Assembly (NCBI GenBank): GCA_965602945.1
Contig: CBFDBC010000039.1
Coordinates: forward strand, 1-21,138
Source of the DNA: JAUXEH01 sp965602945
GTDB taxonomy: Bacteria > Acidobacteriota > Aminicenantia > Aminicenantales > Aminicenantaceae
Direction: 5' to 3'
Length of the DNA stretch: 21,138 bases
Of the stretch, positions 1-7,822 are shown piece after piece. The notes below the pieces were generated by a model. The model was not told the DNA's origin, did not search any database, and saw nothing but the letters and a program-made list of their open reading frames with translations. Within the stretch, counting starts at the first letter, position 1; each line of letters begins with the position of its first letter. The translations under genes were made by a program, and so were the position numbers.

Positions 1-323
1 CGGAGCCAGCGAGCCTTGCATTCCGGGTAACAGGCCTGGCTATGGCAGGAGCCATCCTGGGATTCTGAGACTGGGTCACATTTCCGATTCCGAAGGCTCA
101 TTCCAATATCATAAAAGCAAATAACATGCCAAATCCTGTGAAAAACGAGGGATCGACCTGTGGCCTGGCTTAAGAAATGACAATTTCAAGGGGAAACCTC
201 CGTTAGCGGCCGGGGAGACATTTAGTTCGATCCATGACGATGCCAGGACGATGAATTCACATGTCCTTGAGTTGTGTCCGCTGAGGCACATCCGGTGTCG
301 CGGAACGGACAGATCTTCCGGAT
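1..323. other. Left intergenic stretch, mostly non-coding
   Basis: Apart from a possible short 3' gene end at 3-68, no coding region with a plausible start, ribosome site or protein-like composition is visible. Downstream of the ABC permease stop (minus strand, below 324) there is a weak ATCCGG/CCGGAT inverted repeat with a loop of about 22 nt around 290-325. It has no following T-run, so I do not call a terminator. A 60-codon open frame on the minus strand (109-291) has no ribosome site and no recognisable features. Confidence 0.5.
3..68 (+). CDS. Possible 3' end of a membrane-protein gene (partial)
   Basis: The third forward frame is open from the window edge to TGA at 66-68. It ends in a hydrophobic, glycine/alanine-rich stretch (VTGLAMAGAILGF) like the last transmembrane helix of an integral membrane protein. 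Only about 21 codons are visible, so the family cannot be named and the frame could be chance. A second forward frame also stays open to TAA at 122-124, but its composition is not protein-like. Confidence 0.25.
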   Translation, partial: EPASLAFRVTGLAMAGAILGF

Positions 324-1991
324 TCAGGGGTTGATCCTGGCCCAGGACACACGGCCATAGAGATACATGCCGGTCAGGACCGCAGTCAGCGAGACAAGAA
401 TTCCCGCCAGAGTCCCATAGGGAACAAAAGTGAGGCCATAGTGCACTGCCCCGGCCCCGGCGGGAATGATGAACAGCAGGGAACCCATAATTCCCCGCTG
501 GGCATCCCTGGCGACGGCATATTTCTTGGAAAACGGCAGGTCGCGCACCATTATCACGGCAACGATAAGGCTTGTGAGGATCATGTTCAGGAAGCTCAGG
601 ACGATGTCGTCCAGGGTGCGCGGCCCCCAGATCAAGAGCACCAGCAGCGCCAGGAAGACGAACGTCGAGCCTCCGTATTTCACCAGCATGGCCTTGAGGG
701 AACCCTTCATGATCAGGCCGGGCTTGTCAAAAGGAAGAGTGTGGAAGATCCAGGCCGCCTCGTACTGATCGGAGAAACGCTGCTGCAGGAGCACGATGGG
801 GATCAGGATGCATCCGATGTACAGGAAGATGATATATTTCTGCGTGTGGGGCAGGTTCCGTAGGGACTCCAACAGGGGAACATCCCGGTTGAGGAGGGTC
901 AGGATAAATCCGATGATAACCAGGTATCCGAAGGTGGGGTAGGTCTTGAGCTTGAACTTCCGGTCCCGGGAGGTGACACGCCAGCAGAGCCGGAAGACCC
1001 CCCTTTCCTGGGGATTCCGGGACCACAGGCGGGACAGCCAATACATCAGGCTGGGGCGTTCCGCGGGCACACCCTCGCCCTCGGCAGCGGCCCCCATGGT
1101 CTCCAGCCGTGATATGGCACGTGCGAAGCCCGGGGCCAGGTAGCGGACCACGATCACGATGCAGACCAGCGGAACACAGATCCCGATCAGGGCCAGAGCC
1201 GCCTTGGGCCCGCTCCACTGCCTGCCGACGGCCAGGTCCACCACAGCGGCCATCCAGGCCGGGGGCACCAGATATGTCCACCACCGGATGGGGAGGCTGA
1301 GGTTCAGCAGGGCGTCCATCTGGATCATCCGGGGAAGCAGCTGGTAGGAGCCCATGGCGAAGGCGGCCATGAAGATCTGGAAGTAGAGGATGATGTCGCG
1401 GAAATGATCTCCTCCGGATACCCTCATGAGCAGCAGGTAGAACAGGTTGGCCACGAACACCACAAAAAGCACCGTGAAGACCAGCATGACCAGGAATGAC
1501 AGGGTAAAGAGAGGGCCGTATTTCCCGGTCCCGATGAGCAGCGCGGCCAGGGACAGCGAGAGCGAGATCAGGAGCATGTAGAGGGCGATGTGGATCAGGC
1601 GCGCCACGGCCAGGGTCCGGCCGTCTATGGGCCGCGGCAGCAGGATGGCGTTGTCGGTCGTGTCCAGCAGCACGGAGGTGAAGTCCGAGATCAACGCCAC
1701 GGCCGTCATCACCATGACCATGGCGAACACGATGACCATGGCCGTGAACACGGACTTGATCCCCAGGACCATAAGGCCTATGAAGATGCCGATGAAGACG
1801 TAGATAAACACCACCCAGACCATGGCATTCGACATCTCTTTCTTGCCGCGCCTCTGGGCGACGGATTTCTCCTGGCGGTTGTCCATGGTCAGCTTGGCCC
1901 ATAAGATCAGGCGGAATGTGGGGTAGTCCACCTTGAGCGCCCGGAAGAACCAGCGGAAGCGGTCCAGTACCTTGAGGATGAAATCCACCAT
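324..1991 (-). CDS. ABC-2-type exporter permease, polytopic membrane protein
   Basis: This 555-residue protein has about 12 strongly hydrophobic segments, for example near residues 56-77, 81-103, 130-154, 160-188, 198-220 and 264-285. More follow in the C-terminal half, after a charged cytoplasmic linker at about 290-350. A conserved-looking loop (DNAILLPRPIDGRTLAVARL, about 113-132) matches the LPxxxxxLxxxRL pattern common in ABC-2 permeases. It has no ATPase domain. Its ATG shares one base with the TGA of the upstream ATPase gene (TGATG), so the two are translationally coupled and form one transporter. Such pairs export lipids, peptides, antibiotics or other compounds; the substrate cannot be read from sequence. 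At 555 residues it is longer than a simple six-helix ABC-2 half-permease and resembles a double-length one. Confidence 0.8.
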   Translation of the reverse strand: MVDFILKVLDRFRWFFRALKVDYPTFRLILWAKLTMDNRQEKSVAQRRGKKEMSNAMVWVVFIYVFIGIFIGLMVLGIKSVFTAMVIVFAMVMVMTAVALISDFTSVLLDTTDNAILLPRPIDGRTLAVARLIHIALYMLLISLSLSLAALLIGTGKYGPLFTLSFLVMLVFTVLFVVFVANLFYLLLMRVSGGDHFRDIILYFQIFMAAFAMGSYQLLPRMIQMDALLNLSLPIRWWTYLVPPAWMAAVVDLAVGRQWSGPKAALALIGICVPLVCIVIVVRYLAPGFARAISRLETMGAAAEGEGVPAERPSLMYWLSRLWSRNPQERGVFRLCWRVTSRDRKFKLKTYPTFGYLVIIGFILTLLNRDVPLLESLRNLPHTQKYIIFLYIGCILIPIVLLQQRFSDQYEAAWIFHTLPFDKPGLIMKGSLKAMLVKYGGSTFVFLALLVLLIWGPRTLDDIVLSFLNMILTSLIVAVIMVRDLPFSKKYAVARDAQRGIMGSLLFIIPAGAGAVHYGLTFVPYGTLAGILVSLTAVLTGMYLYGRVSWARINP

Positions 1992-2782
1992 CAGGCCGGT
2001 CCCCTGTGGAAAGCGGCGATGAACTCGCCGGCCTTTTCGGCATGGCCGGTGCTCCCGGTCAGGCGCGTGAAGATACCCTCCAACGAGACTTCCTTGTCCA
2101 TGGCCTGCAGTTCATCAAAGGTGCCGTTGGCGATCACGACCCCCTTGTCGATGATGATGATGCGGTGGCAGATGCGCTCCACCACATCCATGACGTGCGA
2201 ACAGTAGAATATGGTCTTGCCCGCTGCCGCCAGCTGAGACAGGATCTCCTTGATTACCAGGGCCGTGTTGGCGTCCAACCCGGCCAGGGGCTCGTCCAGG
2301 AACAGGAGGTCCGGGTCGTGGATCAGGCCGGCGATGATCAGGACCTTCTGCTTCATGCCCTTGGAGAACGCGTTCATGCGCATGTTCGAGTACTCAGACA
2401 GGCCGAAGAGACCCAGCATCCTGGCGGCGCGGGCGCCCGACTCCCGGGAGTCGAGGCCGTAGATCTGGCCGACGAACCGGAGGTATTCCACAGGTGTGAG
2501 GGTGTCGTAGAGGGCCGCTGTCTCGGGAACATAACCGATCCTCTTCTTTACTTCCAGCGCGTGGGAGGCGACATCCTGCCCGAACACCGTGACCCGGCCC
2601 TCGAAATCCGGCAGCATGCCGATGAGGATCTTGACCGTGGTCGTCTTGCCGGCGCCATTGGGGCCGATGTAGCCGAGGATCTGCCCGGGGAAGATGTCCA
2701 GGTCGATCCCCTTGAGCACACGAACACCGCCGAAGCTCTTCTCCAGGCCGCGTAAAACAATAACCGGTGATTCGTTTGTCAT
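1991..2782 (-). CDS. ABC transporter ATP-binding protein
   Basis: This is the 263-residue nucleotide-binding subunit of the exporter. The motifs appear in order: Walker A GPNGAGKT (residues 40-47), a Q-loop position occupied by Glu in YVPETAALYDTLT (about 84-96), as is frequent in ABC-2 ATPases, signature FSKGMKQK (139-146), Walker B LLFLDEP (159-165, D163/E164), D-loop GLD, and the switch His in YCSHVMD (H196). A longer in-frame ATG exists at 2962, but the ATG at 2782 is preceded by GAGGAG and begins just before the conserved first strand (VIVLRGLEKSFGG), so I chose it. It hydrolyses ATP to drive export through the permease encoded immediately downstream, with which its stop codon overlaps. 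Confidence 0.92.
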   Translation of the reverse strand: MTNESPVIVLRGLEKSFGGVRVLKGIDLDIFPGQILGYIGPNGAGKTTTVKILIGMLPDFEGRVTVFGQDVASHALEVKKRIGYVPETAALYDTLTPVEYLRFVGQIYGLDSRESGARAARMLGLFGLSEYSNMRMNAFSKGMKQKVLIIAGLIHDPDLLFLDEPLAGLDANTALVIKEILSQLAAAGKTIFYCSHVMDVVERICHRIIIIDKGVVIANGTFDELQAMDKEVSLEGIFTRLTGSTGHAEKAGEFIAAFHRGPA

Positions 2783-3137
2783 GGGCTCCTCTTTCTCTCT
2801 TATTACACATACGGTCTGCCCGTATTCAGGATCTACCCGTTGTCGGGCTTTCTTGTTCATCATCCCCATCCAGTACGATATTATCTTTTTACCACATCCT
2901 GTCATAAATTCCCAGATACCGTCCAACCGCCGCAGCGTCCTGTCGGCCTTATCCCTCCCCATGGAGGCAAAACGCCCTTATAGACATGATCACCCATGAC
3001 TCGGAGCCAGGGCCTCGGCCGGCCTCGAACAGCCTGATCGGGTACAGCCTTTTGCATTGCCGGAAGATTTTTGATATGAAGAAGGCCTCTTGTGCACATC
3101 GTGTATCGTCTTTATTCCAATTCCTAGGAGGAAGACC
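2783..3137. other. Divergent intergenic region between ABC operon and S9 peptidase
   Basis: This stretch of about 355 bp separates divergently transcribed genes and shows no convincing gene. On the plus strand it holds a promoter candidate at 3052-3080 and a very strong ribosome site, AGGAGG at 3126-3131. On the minus strand a GATAAT box (2880-2885), about 98 nt upstream of the ATPase start, is the best -10 candidate, but no good -35 accompanies it. Confidence 0.5.
3052..3080 (+). promoter_or_regulatory. Candidate sigma-70-like promoter of the S9 peptidase gene
   Basis: TTGCAT (3052-3057) and TATGAA (3075-3080) are separated by exactly 17 bp. This would give a leader of about 50 nt ending in the AGGAGG ribosome site. 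Both hexamers are only partial matches, so this is a weak call from spacing and position. Confidence 0.3.
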
Positions 3138-5456
3138 ATGTCCAATTCGCCTCATGTCCGTTTCCGCATCGCTCTGGGGGCGTTGTGTCTCATGTTCATG
3201 GCGTTCCCGGATTTCGCCATGGCACGGAAGGAGGCCTTCAGCGTTCAAGACTCTCTCAGGATCAAATCCTTCAGCCCGCAGGCTGTGACCGACGACGGCC
3301 GTTACATCGCAGGGACCATCAGCCGGCGGTCGGGCCGGCTGGGAACCGACCACAAACGCTATCGCGATCCCACCTACATCAGCCCCCGGCCGGCGGAGGT
3401 CGTGATCCTGGACACGGACACGGGCACGTTTTCTCCCGTTTGCCGGGGCGAAGTCCAGGTCCAAGGCCTGACGTGGTCTTCGGACGGAAAGATCCTGGCT
3501 TTCCTTTTACTCGAGGATGACAGGTTCTCCCTTCAGACCTATGACCGCGAAAATAAGAAGCTCCGGACGATCAGGTTGAAGACCGACAAACCGATCGCCT
3601 CCAACTCGTTCCTGATCTGGAAGAACGACGGCACCAACGTGCTGCTGGCCCTGCGGGCCAAGGGCTGGGAGGAACAATCCCAAGCCATGTTCCACGAGGC
3701 CACCGTCGGCCCCATCATCGTGTACGACTCGCGCGAGCCCTTCCTCAAATGGGATGAGATCCGTGACCAGGCCCTGCTTTCCGTACCGGCCGAGGTCGAC
3801 CTCAAACAGGGTGCCGTCCAGGAGCTGCTGCCCGAGAACCGTTACAGCCGCGTTCGCTTAACCAAGGATGATTCTGTCCTTTCCTACGTGGAAACGTATC
3901 CCATCAAGACCGAGTACGGGCAGAACTACTACCGCCAGGGCGGCCGGGAATACGCCCTTTTCCGGCTGGATCTCGAACCGGGCGCAGAGCCGAAGGCCCT
4001 GATTGCGCGGGACAAGAAACAGCTGAGCCTGCAGTGGAACGAGGAGAACACGGCCTTTGCCTGGGCGGACGAGGGGGACATCTTCGTCCAGGCGGTCGAG
4101 GAGACCGAGCCGCGCAACCTGACCAAAGACAAAGTCACACCGGAAGAGGCCGGCGAGAAGAAGGAGGAAGAAGAGGACGAAGACACAGAGGAGGTAAAGG
4201 ACAAGGACAAAAAGCCTCAAAAGGTACGCTTCTCCCTGCAGCGCTGGTCTCCGGACGGGATGAAACTCCTGGCCGGCACCAAAAAGGGCTACTGGCTGAT
4301 CGAACCGCAGAGCGGTGAGCTGGAGATGGTTTACACCTTTCCGGAGGAGGAAGACGAGGACACCCCCCGCAATCCCCGGCAGTCGGTGACGGCATGGTCG
4401 CCGGATGGGCGCTACCTCTACCTCACCTATGCCGCCCGGAACAAGTGGGAACGCGGCTTCACACGCTATGACCTCACGGAGCGGAAGATGGAGGACCTGG
4501 TCAGGGACGGCAGCCTCTACCGGAGCCTCCGCATGTCCAAGGACGGGACGCGTTTCTTCTACAGCTTCTCCGACGGCGACCTACCCAACGACCTCTACCG
4601 GACCGACAAGGATCTTGCGCAGAAGACCCGTCTGACCGACATGAATCCCTGGGTACGGGACAGGGCGCTCACCCGCAGCGAGCTCATCCGCTACCGGGAT
4701 GTGGACGGCAAGGAGCTCTACGGCGTGCTGTACTATCCTGTCGGCTACGAGCCCGGCAAGAAATATCCCCTGGTGTGCGAGGTCTACGAGCGCTTTTTCG
4801 ACAACGGCTTCAACACCAACATGAACATTTTCGCCAACCAGGGCTGGTTCGGGCTGAGGCCCTCGGTCAACCTGGTGGTCGGCTATCCCGGGGAGGCCTG
4901 GGTCAAGGGGGTGACCAGCGCCGTCAACCTCCTGATCGAGCGGGGCCTGGTAGACGAGAACAAGGTCGGGGTGCACGGCACGAGCTACGGCGGCTATGCC
5001 ACCTCGCTGCTCATCACACAGACCGACCGTTTCGCCGCCGCCATCAACATCTCCGGCAAGGTCGACATCATCAGCTTCCTGGGGGACAGCCCACGCATCG
5101 GGCACCGCAACTACGGCGCCGCCGAGACGGGACAGGACCGCCTGGGCAAGACGCTCTGGGAGGCACCGCTGAAATACGTCAATCATTCGGCGGTCATGTT
5201 CGCGGACCGCATCGCCACCCCGCACCTGCTGATCACAGGGGAAGGCGACTGGAACGTTCCGGGAGTGAACACCCGCGAGCTCTATTACGCGCTGCGCCGC
5301 CTGGGCAAGGAGTGCGTGTGGGTCAACTACTGGAACGACGGTCACGGCCTGGGTGCGGCGGCCGACGAGGCCACCTACCAGGACAAGTGGGACCGGGTCA
5401 TCGGCTGGTACGCGACCCACTTTGCCAAAGCGGACGAGAAGAAGAATAAGGAGTAG
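3138..5456 (+). CDS. Secreted S9-family (prolyl oligopeptidase-like) serine peptidase
   Basis: This is a 772-residue exported peptidase. The ATG at 3138 has AGGAGG six bases upstream and opens a signal peptide (basic start, hydrophobic core, FPDFAMA|RK cleavage region). A longer ATG at 3090 lacks both features. Residues about 45-480 form a PD40/WD40-like beta-propeller with repeated 'WSSDGK', 'WSPDGM' and 'WSPDGR' strands. The C-terminal alpha/beta-hydrolase domain carries the catalytic triad: Ser616 in GTSYGGY, Asp704 in GEGDWNVP and His736 in NDGHG. An acidic/lysine-rich insertion (about residues 335-361) interrupts the propeller. S9 enzymes cleave peptides, often after proline or as acyl-aminoacyl peptidases; the exact specificity is not visible. 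It is probably periplasmic and monocistronic, because the next gene has its own promoter. Confidence 0.92.
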   Translation: MSNSPHVRFRIALGALCLMFMAFPDFAMARKEAFSVQDSLRIKSFSPQAVTDDGRYIAGTISRRSGRLGTDHKRYRDPTYISPRPAEVVILDTDTGTFSPVCRGEVQVQGLTWSSDGKILAFLLLEDDRFSLQTYDRENKKLRTIRLKTDKPIASNSFLIWKNDGTNVLLALRAKGWEEQSQAMFHEATVGPIIVYDSREPFLKWDEIRDQALLSVPAEVDLKQGAVQELLPENRYSRVRLTKDDSVLSYVETYPIKTEYGQNYYRQGGREYALFRLDLEPGAEPKALIARDKKQLSLQWNEENTAFAWADEGDIFVQAVEETEPRNLTKDKVTPEEAGEKKEEEEDEDTEEVKDKDKKPQKVRFSLQRWSPDGMKLLAGTKKGYWLIEPQSGELEMVYTFPEEEDEDTPRNPRQSVTAWSPDGRYLYLTYAARNKWERGFTRYDLTERKMEDLVRDGSLYRSLRMSKDGTRFFYSFSDGDLPNDLYRTDKDLAQKTRLTDMNPWVRDRALTRSELIRYRDVDGKELYGVLYYPVGYEPGKKYPLVCEVYERFFDNGFNTNMNIFANQGWFGLRPSVNLVVGYPGEAWVKGVTSAVNLLIERGLVDENKVGVHGTSYGGYATSLLITQTDRFAAAINISGKVDIISFLGDSPRIGHRNYGAAETGQDRLGKTLWEAPLKYVNHSAVMFADRIATPHLLITGEGDWNVPGVNTRELYYALRRLGKECVWVNYWNDGHGLGAAADEATYQDKWDRVIGWYATHFAKADEKKNKE

Positions 5457-5477
5457 GCCGCCGGCCGTGGCGACAGT

Positions 5478-5494
5478 TCAGGCCCAGAGCCTGA
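5478..5494. other. Small hairpin after the S9 peptidase gene
   Basis: TCAGGC-ccaga-GCCTGA forms a perfect 6-bp stem 21 nt after the peptidase stop codon. No T-run follows, so it is at most a weak or factor-assisted terminator. Confidence 0.2.
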
Positions 5495-5530
5495 GTCTGC
5501 AGCCTATGGGTATACATCCTGGCCTTCAAA

Positions 5531-5539
5531 TGGTATAAT
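5531..5539 (+). promoter_or_regulatory. Extended -10 promoter of the VWA-like gene
   Basis: TGGTATAAT is a perfect -10 hexamer (5534-5539) with the TGn extension. No recognisable -35 lies 17 bp upstream, which extended -10 promoters tolerate. Transcription would start near 5546 and give a leader of about 84 nt before the ATG at 5630. Confidence 0.5.
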
Positions 5540-5629
5540 CCCGATTCAATGACTCGGATTTGAAGTCAGGATCCGAGAACCCGGTTAAGGGAAGAAACCC
5601 AGAACATCCACGTCTAAATAGAGAAAACC

Positions 5630-6844
5630 ATGAAAAAGATCATCCTATTACTGGCCATCGTCTGTCTGGTTTGGGCAGGGACAGCCCAGGACCTGCAGCA
5701 CGAGGTTACCACCCTCAACATCGAAGTGCCGGTGCGAGTGTTCAAGGGCGACACGTTCGTGAACGACCTGATCCTCGAAGATTTCGAGATCTTCGAAGAC
5801 GGTAAGCCCCAGAAGATCGACGCCATCTATCTCATCAAGAAAACCACCATCGAACGCAAGGATGAGATCAAGCAGTTCGCTCCGCAGATGGCACGGCATT
5901 TTTTCCTGTTTTTCGAGATCACGGAATTCAACGCCAAGCTGGAGGATGCGGTCGACTATTTCATGGCCAATGTATTCCTCCCGGGAGACAACCTGAACAT
6001 CGTCACTCCCCGCAAGACCTACCACATGAAGGACGAGACGGTTCAGAAGCTTCCGCGAGCGGCCGTGGTCCAGCAGCTCAAGGAAAAGATCCGTGAAGAC
6101 GCCTGGATCGGCAACTCGGAATACCGCGCCGCCATGCAGGACCTTGAGGGGTTGGTGCGGTCGCTGTCAGGTTCCATGCGGGGAGGGTTGGATGTGGAAG
6201 AAAGCAGTGGAGCGGCCTACCAGGGCATGGAGCTGGACGAAAAGGTCCAGTTCCTGGCTCCGCTCATGAGCTCCCTGGAAAACCTCCGCCGCATCGAACA
6301 GAAGAAGTTGTTGGACTTCGCGGATTACCTGAAAGATAAGTCCGGCCAGAAGACCGTGTTCCTCTTCTACCAGAGAGAGTACCTGCCCAAGCTCGAACCG
6401 CGGACCCTCCAGGCCCTGATCGAGGCGAACCAGGAAGCACCCCATATCCAGGCGACGCTCTACTCCTTCATGGAATTCTACCGCCGGGACATCACATTCG
6501 ACGTCGACAAAGTCAAGCAGGCATTCTCGGATTCCTCAATCGGCATCCACTTCCTCTACTTCACGCAACCGGCTGAAACCATCCCCGGCATCTACATGCA
6601 GGAGCAGTCCGAGGACATCTACAGCGCCTTCACGGAGATGGCCGAGGCCACGGGAGGCCTGGTCACCAGCTCAGCCAACCCCGAATTCCTCTTCCAGAAA
6701 GCCTCCGATGCCTCGGAGAACTATTACCTGCTCTATTACACGCCTCAGAGCTATGAGGCGGATGGAAAATTCAAGAACATCCAGGTCAAGGTGAAGGGCC
6801 GGAGCTACCGGATTACGCACAGGGCGGGATATTTCGCCGATTAA
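5630..6844 (+). CDS. Secreted VWA-like protein of the VWFA-related Acidobacterial type
   Basis: This 404-residue protein has a clear signal peptide (MKKIILLLAIVCLVWAGTAQ). The N-terminal block 'NIEVPVRVFKGDTFVNDLILEDFEIFEDGKPQKI' region (about residues 30-63) and the C-terminal 'YYLLYYTP...FKNIQVKVKGR...RAGYFAD' block match the layout of the VWFA-related Acidobacterial domain family (TIGR03436-like). The central domain has the hydrophobic strand of a VWA fold (FFLFFEITEFN, about 91-101). The canonical DxSxS metal-binding (MIDAS) start is replaced by E-I-T-E-F, so metal-dependent ligand binding is doubtful. The function of the family is unknown. The ribosome site is weak (AGAGAAAACC). Its TAA overlaps the stop of the convergent gene. 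The family call is good; any function is inference. Confidence 0.85.
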   Translation: MKKIILLLAIVCLVWAGTAQDLQHEVTTLNIEVPVRVFKGDTFVNDLILEDFEIFEDGKPQKIDAIYLIKKTTIERKDEIKQFAPQMARHFFLFFEITEFNAKLEDAVDYFMANVFLPGDNLNIVTPRKTYHMKDETVQKLPRAAVVQQLKEKIREDAWIGNSEYRAAMQDLEGLVRSLSGSMRGGLDVEESSGAAYQGMELDEKVQFLAPLMSSLENLRRIEQKKLLDFADYLKDKSGQKTVFLFYQREYLPKLEPRTLQALIEANQEAPHIQATLYSFMEFYRRDITFDVDKVKQAFSDSSIGIHFLYFTQPAETIPGIYMQEQSEDIYSAFTEMAEATGGLVTSSANPEFLFQKASDASENYYLLYYTPQSYEADGKFKNIQVKVKGRSYRITHRAGYFAD

Positions 6845-7710
6845 TACTTGACCTCCGTCTCGACCGTGAAGAACCTGTAGCCGGTATAAAGCACCGTGAC
6901 CGTGTATTTGGGATGCCGCCGTCCGGCGGAACCGATCAGAATCTCCTGAATGACCTGACGGCTGGGAAACATTATCCCGTTCTTCTCCACTCCGTACTCC
7001 ACAAACCATTCCAACTCTCTCTGCAGCTCGCCGCCCGCGCTCGTGGAGACCCTGGGGGAAAAGTCCGAGATCGAACGGGGATCCCATACGATCTTCATTA
7101 TGCGGCAGTCCTCTTCATCCACCCAGATGGCGCCGTGGTTGTGGTTAATCTTACGGGCAGAGCTGGGAGAGGCCCGGATCAGCAGGGCCGCCCGATCCTG
7201 AAAACTCCCCCGATCCATGATCTCATACTCGAAATGCGGCTGCCAGAACTCACTCAGGAACCCCACGGGTCCATAGACCAGAAATTCCGACCAGAACCTC
7301 TGGTAAGGCAGCTCGGCATCCTCCCGGTAAGCCGCTCTTCCGTTCTCCCTCAGAAGAATCCGTTTCTCCCGGTTCAGATCGCCTTTGCGGATCAACTGAT
7401 AGTCGTAAAGATACTCTGTTTGTCCCTTCCTCCTCAGCTTGAGGTCGATCTCCTGGGCCGCACGGCCTGAGCGGCCTACCCTCCACACGGTTTTCTGAGC
7501 ATAGTCGAACGTATCGATCGTGATCTCTTCATGGCAGACGAAATGCAAAGCCAGGTTTTTGAGCCGTTCGCAGTATCGGGCACTCCGGGCCAGGATATCC
7601 TGCAGCGGGCCCTGGTCCTGCTCGGCCTTCTGGCGCGGCGCAAAGCCCATCAGGCACAGCACACCCAGGACCAGTAGGCCCTGAGTGACCCTGCATCGGC
7701 TGCTCCGCAT
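6841..7710 (-). CDS. Secreted protein of unknown function
   Basis: I do not recognise this protein with confidence. It begins with a basic n-region and hydrophobic core typical of a signal peptide (SSRCRVTQGLLVLGVLCLMGFA). A helical block with Y-C-E-R-L-K-N and H-F-V-C-H-E-E follows, giving two cysteines that might pair. The rest is beta-rich (EIDLKLRRK, YEIMDRG, AIWVDEEDCRIMKIVW, KYTVTVLYTGYRFF), which suggests a LolA/LppX-like open barrel, but this is only a structural guess. Two starts are possible. An ATG at 7725 would have its purine tract only 1 nt away, whereas the ATG at 7710 has GGGGG 8 nt upstream, so I prefer 7710 (289 residues). It converges on the VWA-like gene with a 4-bp stop overlap, and a functional link between these two secreted proteins is possible. 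Confidence 0.75.
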   Translation of the reverse strand: MRSSRCRVTQGLLVLGVLCLMGFAPRQKAEQDQGPLQDILARSARYCERLKNLALHFVCHEEITIDTFDYAQKTVWRVGRSGRAAQEIDLKLRRKGQTEYLYDYQLIRKGDLNREKRILLRENGRAAYREDAELPYQRFWSEFLVYGPVGFLSEFWQPHFEYEIMDRGSFQDRAALLIRASPSSARKINHNHGAIWVDEEDCRIMKIVWDPRSISDFSPRVSTSAGGELQRELEWFVEYGVEKNGIMFPSRQVIQEILIGSAGRRHPKYTVTVLYTGYRFFTVETEVKY

Positions 7711-7743
7711 CGTGTCGGCCCCCATACCCCTTTATATAATATA

Positions 7744-7794
7744 GGACAAAAATGGGGCCTGTCCCCTTTTTTTTGCACCTGTCCCCCTTTTTTG
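7744..7794. repeat. Short REP-like repeat: two CCTGTCCCC-T(n)-G copies and a hairpin
   Basis: Two near-identical units, CCTGTCCCC-T8-G (7758-7775) and CCTGTCCCCC-T6-G (7778-7794), lie in tandem. The first is also the right arm of an imperfect hairpin (AAAAtGGGG-cctgt-CCCCTTTT). On the plus strand this resembles an intrinsic terminator, but no plus-strand gene end lies nearby. GGGGACAGG-type repeats of this appearance occur dispersed in some bacterial genomes, often with REP-associated tyrosine transposases. That attribution is inference here. Confidence 0.5.
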
Positions 7795-7800
7795 TATAAA
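7773..7800 (+). promoter_or_regulatory. Promoter of the M14 peptidase gene
   Basis: TTGCAC (7773-7778) and TATAAA (7795-7800) are separated by 16 bp, a good sigma-70-type pair. The -35 box lies inside the CCTGTCCCC repeat, so the repeat may have contributed the promoter. The leader would be short (about 16 nt) and contains the ribosome site AAGGAGGGA just before ATG 7823. Confidence 0.5.
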
Positions 7801-7822
7801 ATCAGGGAGAAAGGAGGGACAC

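Noticed and set aside
727..2043. A 438-codon minus-strand frame overlapping the ABC permease
   Set aside because: It is a frame-shifted reading of the permease gene, rich in Pro, Arg, His and Gly without domains. The permease frame has clear membrane helices.
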